Below are positions 20,609 to 29,979 of a DNA stretch of 64,000 nucleotides, piece by piece. The DNA lies in assembly GCA_009692585.1 (NCBI GenBank), contig SHYX01000016.1, forward strand, positions 27,212 through 91,211, in the 5' to 3' direction. The notes under the pieces are model-generated. The model did not search any database. It was not told the DNA's origin and worked only from the letters and a program-made list of their open reading frames with translations. Position 1 is the stretch's first letter. Each line of letters starts with the position of its first letter. A program made the translations under genes and the position numbers. This stretch comes from Myxococcales bacterium. GTDB taxonomy: Bacteria; Myxococcota; UBA796; SXON01.

Positions 20609-21732
20609 TGGCGGGAAACAGCTTCGGCCGCGCCTTTGTCGTCACCACATTTGGTGAAAGCCACGGCTCCGCGCTCGGGGTGGTGATCGATGGGATGCCG
20701 GCCGGGGTCACCCTCGACATGGTCGCCGTGCAGGCCGATCTCGCCCGACGACGCCCCGGGCAGAGCGCCCTGACCTCCGCGCGCGACGAAGCCGATGTTC
20801 CGGAGGTGCTGAGCGGCGTGCTCGACGGGGTCACCCTCGGCACACCGCTGACGATGCTCTTTCGCAACGCCGATGCCGACTCTCGCCCGTACGAAGCGAT
20901 GAAGGACGTGTATCGACCCTCTCACGCGGACTATACCTACGACGCACGGTACGGCATTCGCGACTGGCGCGGCGGGGGGCGGGCGAGCGCACGCGAGACG
21001 GTGGGGCGCGTCGCCGCCGGTGCGGTGGCACGCCAACTGTTGGCCGCCGTCGGCATCGAAGTGGTGGCGTGGGTGTCGCGTGTCGCGGACGTGGAGGCGC
21101 TGCTCCCCGACACCGACGTGCTGACCCGAAGCGACGTCGACCAAAACCCGGTGCGTTGTCCGGATGCGGCGGCGGCGGCCCGGATGGAGGCGGTGATTCG
21201 TGAGGCACGTAAGGAGGGTGACACAGTCGGGGGTGTCATTCGATGTGTCGCCCGGGGCGTGCCGCCGGGACTGGGCAGCCCGGTCTTCGACAAGTTGGAG
21301 GCAGACCTCGCCAAAGCGATGCTCTCGCTGCCCGCGGCGAAGGGTTTTGAGTCCGGGAGCGGCTACCTCGGCGCCACCCGGCGCGGCAGCGAGAACAACG
21401 ATGCGTTCGTCCCTGGGGCGGACGGACGGCCGCGCACGCGCACGAACCACTCGGGCGGCATCCAGGGGGGCATCAGCAACGGCATGCCGGTTTTGTTCTC
21501 GGTGGCGTTCAAGCCGGTGGCGACGATCTTCCGCGAGCAGGACACCGTCGATGTCCTCAACCAGCCGCGCACGCTGGTCCCGCGCGGTCGCCATGACCCC
21601 TGCGTGCTCCCGCGGGCCGTGCCGATCGTCGAAGCGATGGCCTGCCTGGTGCTCGTAGACCACTGGCTACGTCGTGTGCCCCCGGACACCGTCGCCAGCC
21701 GGACGCCCGCGCTACGTGGCCAGTCGGAGTGA
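20608..21732 (+). CDS. aroC: chorismate synthase
   Basis: 374 residues. It makes chorismate from 5-enolpyruvylshikimate-3-phosphate using reduced FMN, the last step of the shikimate pathway. Family motifs: [60 protein letters not shown], and [15 protein letters not shown]. Length is normal. It overlaps the gene before it by 1 bp and tldD after it by 4 bp. Other aro genes are absent from the window. Confidence 0.96.
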   Translation: MAGNSFGRAFVVTTFGESHGSALGVVIDGMPAGVTLDMVAVQADLARRRPGQSALTSARDEADVPEVLSGVLDGVTLGTPLTMLFRNADADSRPYEAMKDVYRPSHADYTYDARYGIRDWRGGGRASARETVGRVAAGAVARQLLAAVGIEVVAWVSRVADVEALLPDTDVLTRSDVDQNPVRCPDAAAAARMEAVIREARKEGDTVGGVIRCVARGVPPGLGSPVFDKLEADLAKAMLSLPAAKGFESGSGYLGATRRGSENNDAFVPGADGRPRTRTNHSGGIQGGISNGMPVLFSVAFKPVATIFREQDTVDVLNQPRTLVPRGRHDPCVLPRAVPIVEAMACLVLVDHWLRRVPPDTVASRTPALRGQSE

Positions 21733-23147
21733 CCTTGACCCACTTTTCATCCTTCGGCATCGACGAGGCGATTTGCCGCCGTGTGCTCAGCGTGGCCCTG
21801 TCCCGCGGCGCCGACGACGCCGACCTGTATTTCGAGCACTCGGGCAGCACGTCGGTTGCGCTCTCCGACGGCAAGGTCAACCGGGCCAGCACCCACGTCG
21901 ATCTGGGCGTCGGCGTGCGGGTGGTGGTCGGCGATCAGGTCGGGTACGCCTACACCGAGGACCTCAGCGAAGCGGCGATGATCGCAGCCGCCAAGGTGGC
22001 GGCCGAGATTGCTTCGGGCTCGCGAACGACCGCCCCTGTGGCGCTCACCCTCAAACGACTGCCCAGCCGCTACCATGCCACCCAGCCCTGGGAGGGCGTG
22101 GACATGCAGACGCGGGTCGGGCTCGTCCGTGACTGGGAGAAGCGGGCCTTCGCCGAAGACTCCCGGGTGATTCGCGTCGAGACTTCGCTGGGAGATAGCT
22201 TCAAGCACATCCTGATCGCGCGGCCGGACGGACGGCTCGTCTACGACTACCAGCCGATGACGCGGGGGTGGGTGGTGTGCACCGCCGAGTCGGGGGCCAA
22301 GAAGGAGTCTGCGAGCGCAAACCTCGCCCAACGGGCCGGCTTGGAGTTCTTCACTGAAGAGCGCGTATCAAGCATGTGTCACCGCGCCGTGGCCGATACC
22401 ACCGCGCTTTTCGACGCCGTCAAGCCTCCAGCCGGTGAGATGACCGTGGTCCTTGGCGCCGGGTCCTCGGGGATCCTCCTGCACGAAGCGATCGGCCACG
22501 GACTGGAGGCGGACTTCAATCGCAAGGGGATCAGCATCTTCGCCGACCGTCTGGGTCAACGAATCGCACCCCCCGGCGTCACCGTGGTCGACGACGGCAC
22601 CATCCCCTTTGCGCGCGGAACCATCAACACCGACGACGAGGGCAACGATGCCCAGCGGACGGTGCTGGTGGAAGACGGCATCCTGCGCGGCTTCTTGCAG
22701 GATGAAATCAGCGCAAAGCACTATGGGGTGGCACCCACTGGCTCGGGCCGGAGGGAGAGTTTCCGCCACGTCGTGCTCCCGCGCATGCGCACCACGTACA
22801 TGGAGTCGGGCACGATGCCGCCGGAAGAGATCATCGCCAGCGTGGCCAAGGGCATCTACTGCGCCGACTTTGCCAACGGTCAGGTCCAGATCGGCGCGGG
22901 CGACTTCGCGTTCTACGTCCGCCGCGGTTTTATGATCGAGGATGGGAAGCTGACGCGCACCATCAAGGACGTCAACCTCATCGGCAACGGCCCACAGGTG
23001 CTGGCGACCATCGAGATGGTCGGGAACGATCTCAAGATCGACGAGGGCGGCTGGACCTGCGGCAAGGACGGGCAGAGCGTCCCGGTGAGTCAGGGAATGC
23101 CCACGGTCAAGGTATCGAAGTTGTCGGTAGGCGGGGTGAGCGCATGA
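21729..23147 (+). CDS. tldD: TldD family metalloprotease subunit
   Basis: 472 residues of the catalytic TldD subunit, which forms a heterodimer with TldE/PmbA and degrades unfolded or modified peptides. The metal site [16 protein letters not shown] (HExxxH) is present, as are [10 protein letters not shown] and the C-terminal [17 protein letters not shown]. Start is GTG 21729 overlapping the aroC stop. tldE follows with an ATGA overlap, so both subunits are made together. Confidence 0.95.
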   Translation: MTLTHFSSFGIDEAICRRVLSVALSRGADDADLYFEHSGSTSVALSDGKVNRASTHVDLGVGVRVVVGDQVGYAYTEDLSEAAMIAAAKVAAEIASGSRTTAPVALTLKRLPSRYHATQPWEGVDMQTRVGLVRDWEKRAFAEDSRVIRVETSLGDSFKHILIARPDGRLVYDYQPMTRGWVVCTAESGAKKESASANLAQRAGLEFFTEERVSSMCHRAVADTTALFDAVKPPAGEMTVVLGAGSSGILLHEAIGHGLEADFNRKGISIFADRLGQRIAPPGVTVVDDGTIPFARGTINTDDEGNDAQRTVLVEDGILRGFLQDEISAKHYGVAPTGSGRRESFRHVVLPRMRTTYMESGTMPPEEIIASVAKGIYCADFANGQVQIGAGDFAFYVRRGFMIEDGKLTRTIKDVNLIGNGPQVLATIEMVGNDLKIDEGGWTCGKDGQSVPVSQGMPTVKVSKLSVGGVSA

Positions 23148-24466
23148 GCCTCCTCGATCTGGCGCGGCGTACGGTCGAGGATGCCCGCAAGCTTGGCGCA
23201 GGCGAAGTGTCGGTGGCCGTATCTGGCGGCTCAGAGCTTTCACTGGTTCGCCGGGCGGGAAAGCTGGAGCAGGCCACGCAGGCCAGCAGCCGCGGGTTGT
23301 CGCTTTCGCTCCTGGTCGACGATCGGTTCTCGGTGCACAGCACCTCGGATCTGCGGCCGGATGCGGTCCACGCCTTCCTGGTCAACGCGGTCGCCGCCAC
23401 CCGTGTGTTGGAGGCCGAGCCGGAGCGCCGGCAAGCGGACATCTCGCTGTGCGGTCGTGGCGCCACCGATGAGGAGCTGGACGGCCTCGATCTCACCCAC
23501 GCCACCCTCAACGTAGAAACGCGCCGGGCCGCCGCGCTGGAGCTCGAGGCCGCCGTCGAGGCCCTCCCCGAGCGCGCCCGGGTGCTCAGCGCGACGATGC
23601 ACCTCGGGGACTCCTCAGACGAAGGCGTCCGGGTGATGTCGAATGGGTTCGAAGGCGCTCGGCGCTCAACCGGTTTCGGTCTTGGGGTCGAGCTGACGCT
23701 CATCGAGCCCGGGGGGCGCCGTCCCGAAGCGACGGCCTGGTACTCCGCGAACCATCGCTCCGATCTCCCCGCGCCCCAGCTCATCGCGGCTGAAGCGTGG
23801 TCGAAGGCGGCCGAGCGGCTCGGCAGCCACTCCGTCGCGTCCGGACGCTACCCGATGTTGCTCCAGAATCAGGTCGCGGGCCGAATCCTCGGCGTCCTCG
23901 GCGGCCCGCTCTCCGGAGGCGAGCTGCACCAACAGCGGAGCTTTCTGGCCGGTCGGATGGGCACGCGGATCACCAATCCGGCGCTCACGCTCACCGACGT
24001 GCCAAACATTCCGCGCGGCCTCGGCAGTCGCCCGTGGGACGGGGATGCGCTGGTGGCACGCCCGATGCCGGTCATCGAGGCGGGCGTGCTGCGCAACTAC
24101 TACATCAACACCTATTACGGGCGAAAGCTCAACATGCCCGCGACCACCGGCGGGCGGAGCAACTGGGTCGTCGCGCCCGGCACGCGCACCCCCCAAGCGA
24201 TACTTGCAGATGTATCACGGTGTATCGTGGTCACGGGCTTCCTGGGCGGGAACAGCAACGGCCTCACCGGCGACTTCAGCTTCGGGGTGCAGGGGCTCTT
24301 GGTTGAGCGCGGTGAGGTCACGGCCCACCTCAGCGAGATGAACGTCTCGGGCAACATCGAGGAGGTGCTCGGTCGCCTGGTCGAGCCGGCGTCGGACGTG
24401 TGGACCTGGTCCAGCTGTCGGACTCCGTCGTTGTTCTTCGACGAGTTGGAATTCTCGGGCGCATAG
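23144..24466 (+). CDS. tldE: TldE/PmbA family protein
   Basis: 440 residues, the non-catalytic partner of TldD. Matches include SRGLSLSLLVDDRFSVHSTSD, VMSNGFEGARRSTGFGLGVE, VIEAGVLRNYYINTYYGRKL and LTGDFSFGVQGLLVERGE. It lacks the HExxxH site, as expected. It ends next to the decayed zone, with a run of C at the boundary. Confidence 0.94.
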   Translation: MSLLDLARRTVEDARKLGAGEVSVAVSGGSELSLVRRAGKLEQATQASSRGLSLSLLVDDRFSVHSTSDLRPDAVHAFLVNAVAATRVLEAEPERRQADISLCGRGATDEELDGLDLTHATLNVETRRAAALELEAAVEALPERARVLSATMHLGDSSDEGVRVMSNGFEGARRSTGFGLGVELTLIEPGGRRPEATAWYSANHRSDLPAPQLIAAEAWSKAAERLGSHSVASGRYPMLLQNQVAGRILGVLGGPLSGGELHQQRSFLAGRMGTRITNPALTLTDVPNIPRGLGSRPWDGDALVARPMPVIEAGVLRNYYINTYYGRKLNMPATTGGRSNWVVAPGTRTPQAILADVSRCIVVTGFLGGNSNGLTGDFSFGVQGLLVERGEVTAHLSEMNVSGNIEEVLGRLVEPASDVWTWSSCRTPSLFFDELEFSGA

Positions 24467-24479
24467 TCCCCCCCATCGC

Positions 24480-24700
24480 TCAGCAGGCTCGATTCCGCGC
24501 TCCAGACAAAGGGGAGGTCGCGGGACAGGGCCAGAATGCGCCGCCGCTCTTCGTCCGTCAGGTCGGCCTTCTCCACGCGCCGATGTCCTTGTCGAGCCCG
24601 CCGTAGGGCACGGTGTGGAACTCCACCGGATCGGGGCTGGCCTAGACCTCGGCGATGACCTCCGGGACCTGCTCGGAGAAGCCAATCTGGCGCCAACCCG
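24480..24700 (-). pseudogene. scrap of a possible serine recombinase or other gene
   Basis: On the minus strand, short protein-like pieces lie in different frames: QIGFSEQVPEVIAEV (then a stop), DPVEFHTVPYGGLDKDIG, and, shifted, VEKADLTDEERRRILALSRDLPFVW. The last resembles the region after the coiled coil of large serine recombinases (LTxEERxRLLALxxDLPxVW), but the match is short. No continuous frame exists. It could also be part of an unrelated secreted protein. Confidence 0.3.
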
Positions 24701-24707
24701 GGGAGGC

Positions 24708-25404
24708 TCAGGGAAGCTGCGTTCCGCCGAGCACCCCCCCGTCGATGACTTTCCACACGCGATCCTGGGTGAGTACGAGCTCGTCGATGGCGTCGCCGTC
24801 GAGATCGATGTGCCCGAAGAACTGCGCGGGAAACCCGATCCGCCGGTCGGCGTCGTCGATGTCCAGGGTGCCGGCGAGGCGTGAGCCCCGGAACAGCCGT
24901 GCTTCGTCGTCGTCGGTGTCGGGCGGGTTGGCGGCCACGGACACGTCGGCGTAGCCGTCGCCATCGGCGTCGCCGAGGCCTCCGGCTCCCTCCGGCATCC
25001 CCGTGGTCGCCGAGCCGATGATGGTCGCGAAGGGGGTGGGCATGACGCCATGCTCGACGGGGGGGCTCACGAGGAGGACGGCCCGGCCCCGGCCGCCTGG
25101 TAGACCCAGAGGTCGTCGCGACCGTCGCCGGAGACGTCGCCGCACCGCCCGAGGCCCAGCCCGCCACCCCCACCATCGACTCGGGGTCGCCGAGGTCGAA
25201 TTGGAACGGGCCGGGCTCGCCGTTGCAGTCGGCATCTCCGTCCTCGGCCCGCCAGGAGTCGAACGCGCCCGGATAGACCTCGGCGGCGCTATCGTCGCAG
25301 TCCTCCGGAGTCATCCAGCCGTCCCCGTCGTCGTCTGTAGGGGCGGTGTCGACGGAGTCCGAGCCGGGTGTCGAGCAGCTGAGGATGAGCAGGAGCGTGG
25401 TCAA
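24708..25404 (-). pseudogene. frameshifted FG-GAP/MopE-like lipoprotein
   Basis: A TTG at 25404 overlaps the TGA of the preceding gene and starts a lipoprotein leader MTTLLLILSC. Then comes a MopE-like calcium/copper motif (DDDGDGWMTPEDCDDSAAEVYPGA). Near 25145 the frame must change to continue GRCGDVSGDGRDDLWVY, and again near 25090 to reach FG-GAP sequence DADGDGYADVSVAANP and DLDGDAIDELVL, ending at 24708. All three frames are needed, so the gene is broken or the sequence has errors here. Confidence 0.7.
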
Positions 25405-26520
25405 AAGGAAAACTTGAACTGCGATTCGGCGGTGTTCTGGTCGGCCTCGTAGCCTTCCTGCGCGAAGTCGCCCCCTCCCTGGGCCGTGGCGCCGGTGAAC
25501 ACCACCCACTCGCCGGAGGGCAGGCGTACCGGGTCCGGGTCCAGGCGCATCTTGGTACGGTCGTCGTACCAGTCTCCCGATTGGTCATCAGGATTCGAGC
25601 GGGCGATCAGGTCTTGGTTGCCGCCGGGGTTGGTATCGTCGACGGGGCGCACCACGAAGTCCATTCCGGTTGTGCGCGACCGTACCGCTGGGCCCCAGCA
25701 CGCTTCGCCACAGGCCCCATGCGTGGGTGTTGCCCGCAGGCGCGGTTCCATCGTCGTTAGCCGAGAAGTAGAGGGCAACGCCGTCGTCAAAGACCATGGG
25801 CACCGCGTCGACGTCCTTCAGGGAGTCGTACACGTCCCAGATGAGGTCGTTACCCACGGCCGCTGGGTTGCCGCCGGGCTTCCATCGTTTCCCGTTCGCC
25901 ACCCAGATGTTGACCTTGCCAAGGTACTCGCCCCACACCAACTCGTCGTAGGTGGCGCTGTCCCAGAGCTCCTCGTTGGTCGAGGCGGAGGTGAAGCCAG
26001 ATTCGAAGGCGAGTCCGAAAGAATTGTCCCAAGGTAGGAACCGGGTGTCGATCCGCGTCACATGCGTCCCCGCCCGAAAAGACGACAGGGATGAGGCCAC
26101 CTTCCCGTCGGGGTTGTCAACGTCCGTGCTCTGGGCGGTGTAGTAGATGTACAACCAGTCTACGTTGTCGACCTGCAGCTCATAGGCCGCCGGCACCCCG
26201 AGCCAGAGCGGCACGGTGTAGTCAATCCTGGTCTCCGTAAACGTGTGGAATCGGGCGACCAGGAAGTAGGGCCCTTTGACCTGGGAGGTGAGCGTGGGTT
26301 CGTCACACCAGTAGCCGACGATGGCGGCGACACTGTTGGTTTCGTTGGGGTCGCCGCCGGAATTACCGCCCGGCCCGAAGACCTTCGCTGGGGTGTCGGC
26401 GGAATGGTAGCGCGCCAGCAGCATCAGCCAACCCTTCCCATCCTTCAGTACCAGCACATGTGGATCCTTGTAGACGGACGTCGCGTCGTTCGCGCGATGG
26501 CTACGAAGCGGCGCGAACCT
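25401..26520 (-). pseudogene. five-bladed-propeller-like protein, truncated and frameshifted
   Basis: The frame opens inside the end of plsC without a start codon and reads ATSVYKDPHVLVLKDGKGWLMLLARY, a blade typical of glycoside hydrolase 43-like propellers. Further blades follow (YELQVDNVDWLYIYYTAQ, GKVNIWVANGKRWK, DAVPMVFDDGVALYFSAN). Near 25670-25690 the frame shifts to RTTGMDFVVRPVDDTNPGG and DPDPVRLPSGEWVVFTGA, ending at 25401. The N-terminus and any export signal are missing. The family call is by blade pattern only. Confidence 0.6.
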
Positions 26521-26522
26521 GA

Positions 26523-27449
26523 TCAGGCGACCCGCGCCGCGTCCACATGAGGACGGAACGGCTCCGACAGTAGCGCCGACAGCCGCACATGCGCCTCGGT
26601 CAGGGCCCCGATCTTCCCGGGGTACTCTCGCGGCGTGAAGGCCTCGCCAAAGGAAAGCCTAGCTTCGGCACGGTACATCAGCGGCGCATCCACCGGGTAC
26701 ATGGTCTCGCCGCCCTCTTGCCCGAGGGGGAGCACCTGGACCCCCTCGATGTTCAAATAGCGTGCGGCCGCACGAAGAAAGGGCTGGAGGCGCCCATCGC
26801 GTGCCCGTGTCCCCTCGGGGTACAGCAGCACGATCATCCCGGAGTCCATCAGCTCGGCGCAGTGCGCCAAGGTCTGGAGCGCGACGTTGGCCAGCTCACG
26901 AGGGGTGAGGGTGTCTTGTTCGCTGGCGACGACGCTGGATTGCGCCGTCTTGCGGGTGTTCAGTGCGATCGAGGCCATGCGTCGCCACGCTTCGGTGTAG
27001 ACCTTGGGGCCGGCCACGGCGACGAGCCGCCCGGCGAACTCGGCGAGTCCGGCCTGCCAGAGCACCACGTCGGTCACCTGCGTGTCGGTGTACGACAGGT
27101 GGTTGCACACGATCATGCGTCGTTGGGCGGGCGACCCGAGGAAGCTGCGGAGATTCCCTTCCCCGTGGATGATCCAGGGCGTGGCGACGGCTGCCATGTA
27201 GGTGCGGGTGAGCTGCTGGGCGAGAGGATCTGCTGGGTACAATCGCCAATCGTCGCCGGCTGTCCGAAAGGTGCCGCGCATCCGCTCGATGTCCGCATCG
27301 CTGGCGGCATCGATGATTTCTTGCAGCCGCAGACGGAGGGTGTGCTTGGCGTCGGTTGGGCAATCGAGATGGTCTCCTACCCACCCGGCGAGCGCGGACC
27401 GGACGAGCGGCGTCGGCAGCGCGGCGAGGGTCTCGATCGACAGTTCCAT
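26523..27449 (-). CDS. 1-acyl-glycerol-3-phosphate acyltransferase family protein
   Basis: 308 residues of the PlsC family, which acylate lysophosphatidate or related lipids at the membrane. The catalytic block is CNHLSYTDTQ (His and Asp of the NHxxxxD motif) and the phosphate-binding block is LLYPEGTRARDG. An extra N-terminal helical region of about 90 residues precedes the domain. It is divergent from the QEGLA gene, and the propeller pseudogene follows directly. Confidence 0.88.
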   Translation of the reverse strand: MELSIETLAALPTPLVRSALAGWVGDHLDCPTDAKHTLRLRLQEIIDAASDADIERMRGTFRTAGDDWRLYPADPLAQQLTRTYMAAVATPWIIHGEGNLRSFLGSPAQRRMIVCNHLSYTDTQVTDVVLWQAGLAEFAGRLVAVAGPKVYTEAWRRMASIALNTRKTAQSSVVASEQDTLTPRELANVALQTLAHCAELMDSGMIVLLYPEGTRARDGRLQPFLRAAARYLNIEGVQVLPLGQEGGETMYPVDAPLMYRAEARLSFGEAFTPREYPGKIGALTEAHVRLSALLSEPFRPHVDAARVA

Positions 27450-27497
27450 CGCGGCAGGCGTTAGCCCGCTCTAGGCCCGGTCGGCTACAGCGCGCCG

Positions 27498-28535
27498 GTG
27501 CAGTTGCCACAGGATCTTCTCGACGCCGACACGGCGCTGCACGCGATCCACCTGCGGCTGGCGGCGTCGCGGCACCTCAATCCGCTCGACGAAGTCGAGG
27601 CGCACGCCCGGTTCCTGGCCGGCGCCCCTGCCAGCTTCCGCTATGCGACGCTGACCGACGCTGACGAGCTGCTGCGGGCGTGCGATGCCGTGAGTCCGCC
27701 GCTGGATCACCCGCTCGGGCGTGAGGTCGCCGCGGCGGTCGAGGAGTTGCGGCTGTCGGTGCTCGCGCTCCGGGACCGGACGGCCCTGGCCTTCGAGCGT
27801 CTCGGCGTCGCGGCCGGCTGGTTCGAGGGGGCCGAGGCGCCGACGGGGTCGCCGCCGCGGGTGCGGAAGCCGGACGAGGAGGTCCTGGCGTTGACCGTGG
27901 TGCTCGACCGGTTCCGGTCGGCGTTGCAGGCGCGGGGCTTCGATCGGTGGCGGGTGGAGGCCGATCCGGTGATGTCGGCGCGGGTGGTCGCCGATGCCCC
28001 GCGCCGTCTCCTCCGCATCAATCCGCGGGCGACCATTTCCCCGACCGACATGGAGGCGCTCGTGGCGCACGAAGTGGGTGTCCACGTTGCGCGCGCCGAA
28101 GCCGGCGCCGCACAGCCGTTGCGGTTGTTCTCCTTGGGCCTGGCGGGCTCACTGGTCGCGGAGGAGGGTCTGGCGCTGCACGCTGAGGCCGAGGCGTGTG
28201 GGCTGCCCGTGGGCGCCTCGGATCGACTGGCGCTCCTGGCCGCGGCCGCACGCCGGGCGCGGGAGCAGAGCTTCAGCGGCCTGTACCGGGGCCTGGAGCC
28301 ACTGGTCGGCCCCCGAAACGCGTGGACCACCTGCCTTCGACTCAAACGCGGTCTGGCCCACCCGGAAGAGCCCGGCGTCTACGCCAAGGACCGGGTGTAC
28401 TGGTTGGGATGGTGCCGGGTGTCGGCGTGGCTGGCCTCCGGCCGCTCGACAGCAACCCTGTCAGTGGGCAAGGTCGGCCTCGCTCACCCCGTCCAGAGCT
28501 GGCTGGACGAAGGGTGGATCAGCCTTCCTGGATGA
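27498..28535 (+). CDS. DUF1704/QEGLA-motif zinc metallopeptidase-like protein
   Basis: 345 residues. The metal site VAHEVGVHVARAEAG (HExxxH) is followed by QPLRLFSLGLAGSLVAEEGLALHAE, the QEGLA-type Glu ligand. This family (DUF1704) is related to eukaryotic tyrosine carboxypeptidases that trim tubulin; the bacterial substrate is unknown. GTG 27498 is the only start near the homologous N-terminus. The last codons lie inside a 26-bp sequence repeated at 29210, so the C-terminus may have been altered. Confidence 0.8.
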   Translation: MQLPQDLLDADTALHAIHLRLAASRHLNPLDEVEAHARFLAGAPASFRYATLTDADELLRACDAVSPPLDHPLGREVAAAVEELRLSVLALRDRTALAFERLGVAAGWFEGAEAPTGSPPRVRKPDEEVLALTVVLDRFRSALQARGFDRWRVEADPVMSARVVADAPRRLLRINPRATISPTDMEALVAHEVGVHVARAEAGAAQPLRLFSLGLAGSLVAEEGLALHAEAEACGLPVGASDRLALLAAAARRAREQSFSGLYRGLEPLVGPRNAWTTCLRLKRGLAHPEEPGVYAKDRVYWLGWCRVSAWLASGRSTATLSVGKVGLAHPVQSWLDEGWISLPG

Positions 28536-28537
28536 GG
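28512..28537. repeat. 26-bp direct repeat, left copy
   Basis: Identical over 26 bases (it includes GGATCAGCCTTCCTGGATG) to 29210-29235. Lies over the stop of the QEGLA gene. Confidence 0.9.
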
Positions 28538-28565
28538 CATGCTCGCCGGCGACGAGAAGGACTGA

Positions 28566-29315
28566 ATGGCACGCGCGGCCTCGTATGCTCGGGCGGCGAT
28601 TGGGCTGCTACTGCTGGGCGGGCACGCCACAGCGCGCGGTGGTGAGCTTGTGGATCCGACGCCAAGGCAGAGTTGGAGCGGCGCCACTGCTCGCGGGTTG
28701 CTCGGGTACACCCTGGCGTCGGCAGACGTCGATGGCGACGGAGCGGCCGATCTTGTTGCGGGAAACCCAGGGTGCGACGGCCCTGGCGCAGTGGTGGTCT
28801 ACGCGCACGGTGGCGCGGGATTTGCGGCCGAGCCGAGCTACCTCCTACCGGGCATCCGAATGGATGGCGAGATCGGCCGGCAGCTCACGGCGGGAGACTT
28901 CGACGGCGACGGCGCGGACGACGTCCTCGCGGGCGGGCCGTGCCAGGATTCTATTGGCCTGTACTATGGCAGCGCCTCTGGGCCTGGCGGCGCGGTGCTG
29001 GTCGCGTCCGTTGGCTTACCGGAGTTGTTTCCGGGCGCGACCGATGTACCGGGCGACGGCATCGACCAGGACTGCAACGGGGTGAGCGCCGGGGCCGGCG
29101 GCTCGGGCGAACCGACGGACGAGCCCGCGTGCGGCTGCGGCACGGGCGGCAGCGGGGGGGTGGCTGGTCGTTACGTCGGGGTTGGCGGGGCTGCGGCGTC
29201 GCACCGCCCGGGTGGATCAGCCTTCCTGGATGAGGTTCCCGAAGCCCGGGAGCTCCTCGCGCAACAGGGCTTCGACCCCCATCTTCATCGTCATGATCGA
29301 GGACGGGCAGGTTGA
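28566..29315 (+). CDS. exported FG-GAP/MopE-like protein, probably frameshifted at its sorting tail
   Basis: The leader MARAASYARAAIGLLLLGGHATA is a signal peptide. FG-GAP blades follow: SADVDGDGAADLVAGNPG and GDFDGDGADDVLAGG, then GDGIDQDCNG (MopE-like) and CGCGTGGSGG. A seven-G run at 29154-29160 comes next. In the current frame the tail is Gly-rich and runs 99 bp into the antisense of the NifU gene. In the next frame it reads GWLVVTSGLAGLRRRTARV, a MYXO-CTERM-like anchor. One base change in the G run would restore it. The gene sits between 26-bp direct repeats. Confidence 0.7.
   Translation: MARAASYARAAIGLLLLGGHATARGGELVDPTPRQSWSGATARGLLGYTLASADVDGDGAADLVAGNPGCDGPGAVVVYAHGGAGFAAEPSYLLPGIRMDGEIGRQLTAGDFDGDGADDVLAGGPCQDSIGLYYGSASGPGGAVLVASVGLPELFPGATDVPGDGIDQDCNGVSAGAGGSGEPTDEPACGCGTGGSGGVAGRYVGVGGAAASHRPGGSAFLDEVPEARELLAQQGFDPHLHRHDRGRAG
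29210..29235. repeat. 26-bp direct repeat, right copy
   Basis: Perfect match to 28512-28537. Here it lies over the stop end of the NifU-type gene (antisense of FGNLIQEG), where the sequence is probably ancestral. Confidence 0.9.
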
Positions 29316-29876
29316 ACAACTGCCGACCAGCTTGACGATCACGTCGTTGCCATCGATGCGCAACAGCGTGATGTCGCCACCGTCGCCCTGGAGGGCCGGG
29401 CGCACCATCTCGTCGAAGATCTCCTGCACCTGCTCCATCGAGTAGGCCGCCGGGCCGACGGTGTCCGTCGCGGGCGTTGCCGCCTCGGGAACGGGAGCCG
29501 CCTCTACGGCCGCGGCGGGCTCCGCTGCCGCGACAACCTCGGCCGCGGGCTTCGCCTTCTTCTTGGCCTTCGGCCTCTTGGCAGGGGCAGCCTCGACGAG
29601 GTCCACGACGGGCGCAGCCTCGACGGTCGGCGGCGCGGGTGTCTCGACGGTCGACGGCGCGGGCGTCTCGACGGTCGACGGCGCGGGCGTCTCGACCGGC
29701 AGAGCAGCTGCGGCGACCGCGGCTGGCGCCACCTCGACCACGGGCGCCTTGGCCGCTGGCGGCTCGACCCTGACCGGGGGGGCGTCGCGCCACGCGGGCG
29801 GGGGCGGCGCGGCGGCCGGTCTGACCTCGACGCCAAGCAATCGCTTGAGTCCGGACTTCAGTGAGCTACGAATCAT
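29217..29876 (-). CDS. NifU C-terminal-domain Fe-S scaffold with long Ala/Pro linker
   Basis: 219 residues. The C-terminal about 75 residues are a NifU/NfuA-type domain (EIFDEMVRPALQGDGGDITLLRI, GSCSTCPSSIMTMKMGVEALL) with the CxxC that holds a transient Fe-S cluster. The N-terminal about 140 residues are low complexity, rich in Ala, Pro and Val, and contain the repeat VETPAPST and a KRPKAKKKAK basic patch. A long linker before a Nfu domain is unusual. ATG 29876 has GAGG upstream. Confidence 0.85.
   Translation of the reverse strand: MIRSSLKSGLKRLLGVEVRPAAAPPPPAWRDAPPVRVEPPAAKAPVVEVAPAAVAAAALPVETPAPSTVETPAPSTVETPAPPTVEAAPVVDLVEAAPAKRPKAKKKAKPAAEVVAAAEPAAAVEAAPVPEAATPATDTVGPAAYSMEQVQEIFDEMVRPALQGDGGDITLLRIDGNDVIVKLVGSCSTCPSSIMTMKMGVEALLREELPGFGNLIQEG
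29618..29695. repeat. 24-bp tandem repeat, about 3 copies
   Basis: Units like TCTCGACGGTCGACGGCGCG repeat every 24 bases. They encode the VETPAPST repeat in the linker of the NifU-type protein. Confidence 0.85.
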
Positions 29877-29940
29877 GGGGCCTCGGGCGCTTTGGCCCAG
29901 TATAAGCGCGGTCTGGCCAGCCGCCGGTAGTCTGTCGCAC

Positions 29941-29965
29941 GGAGGCCGCGTGATACGCGGCCTCC
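29941..29965. promoter_or_regulatory. perfect hairpin upstream of the Nudix gene
   Basis: A 10-bp perfect inverted repeat GGAGGCCGCG / CGCGGCCTCC with loop TGATA, ending 14 bases before the ATG at 29980. There is no T tract, so it is not a standard terminator. It could be an operator or a 5' leader hairpin. Structure is certain; function is not. Confidence 0.5.
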
Positions 29966-29979
29966 TCTGGCGGTGCTCC

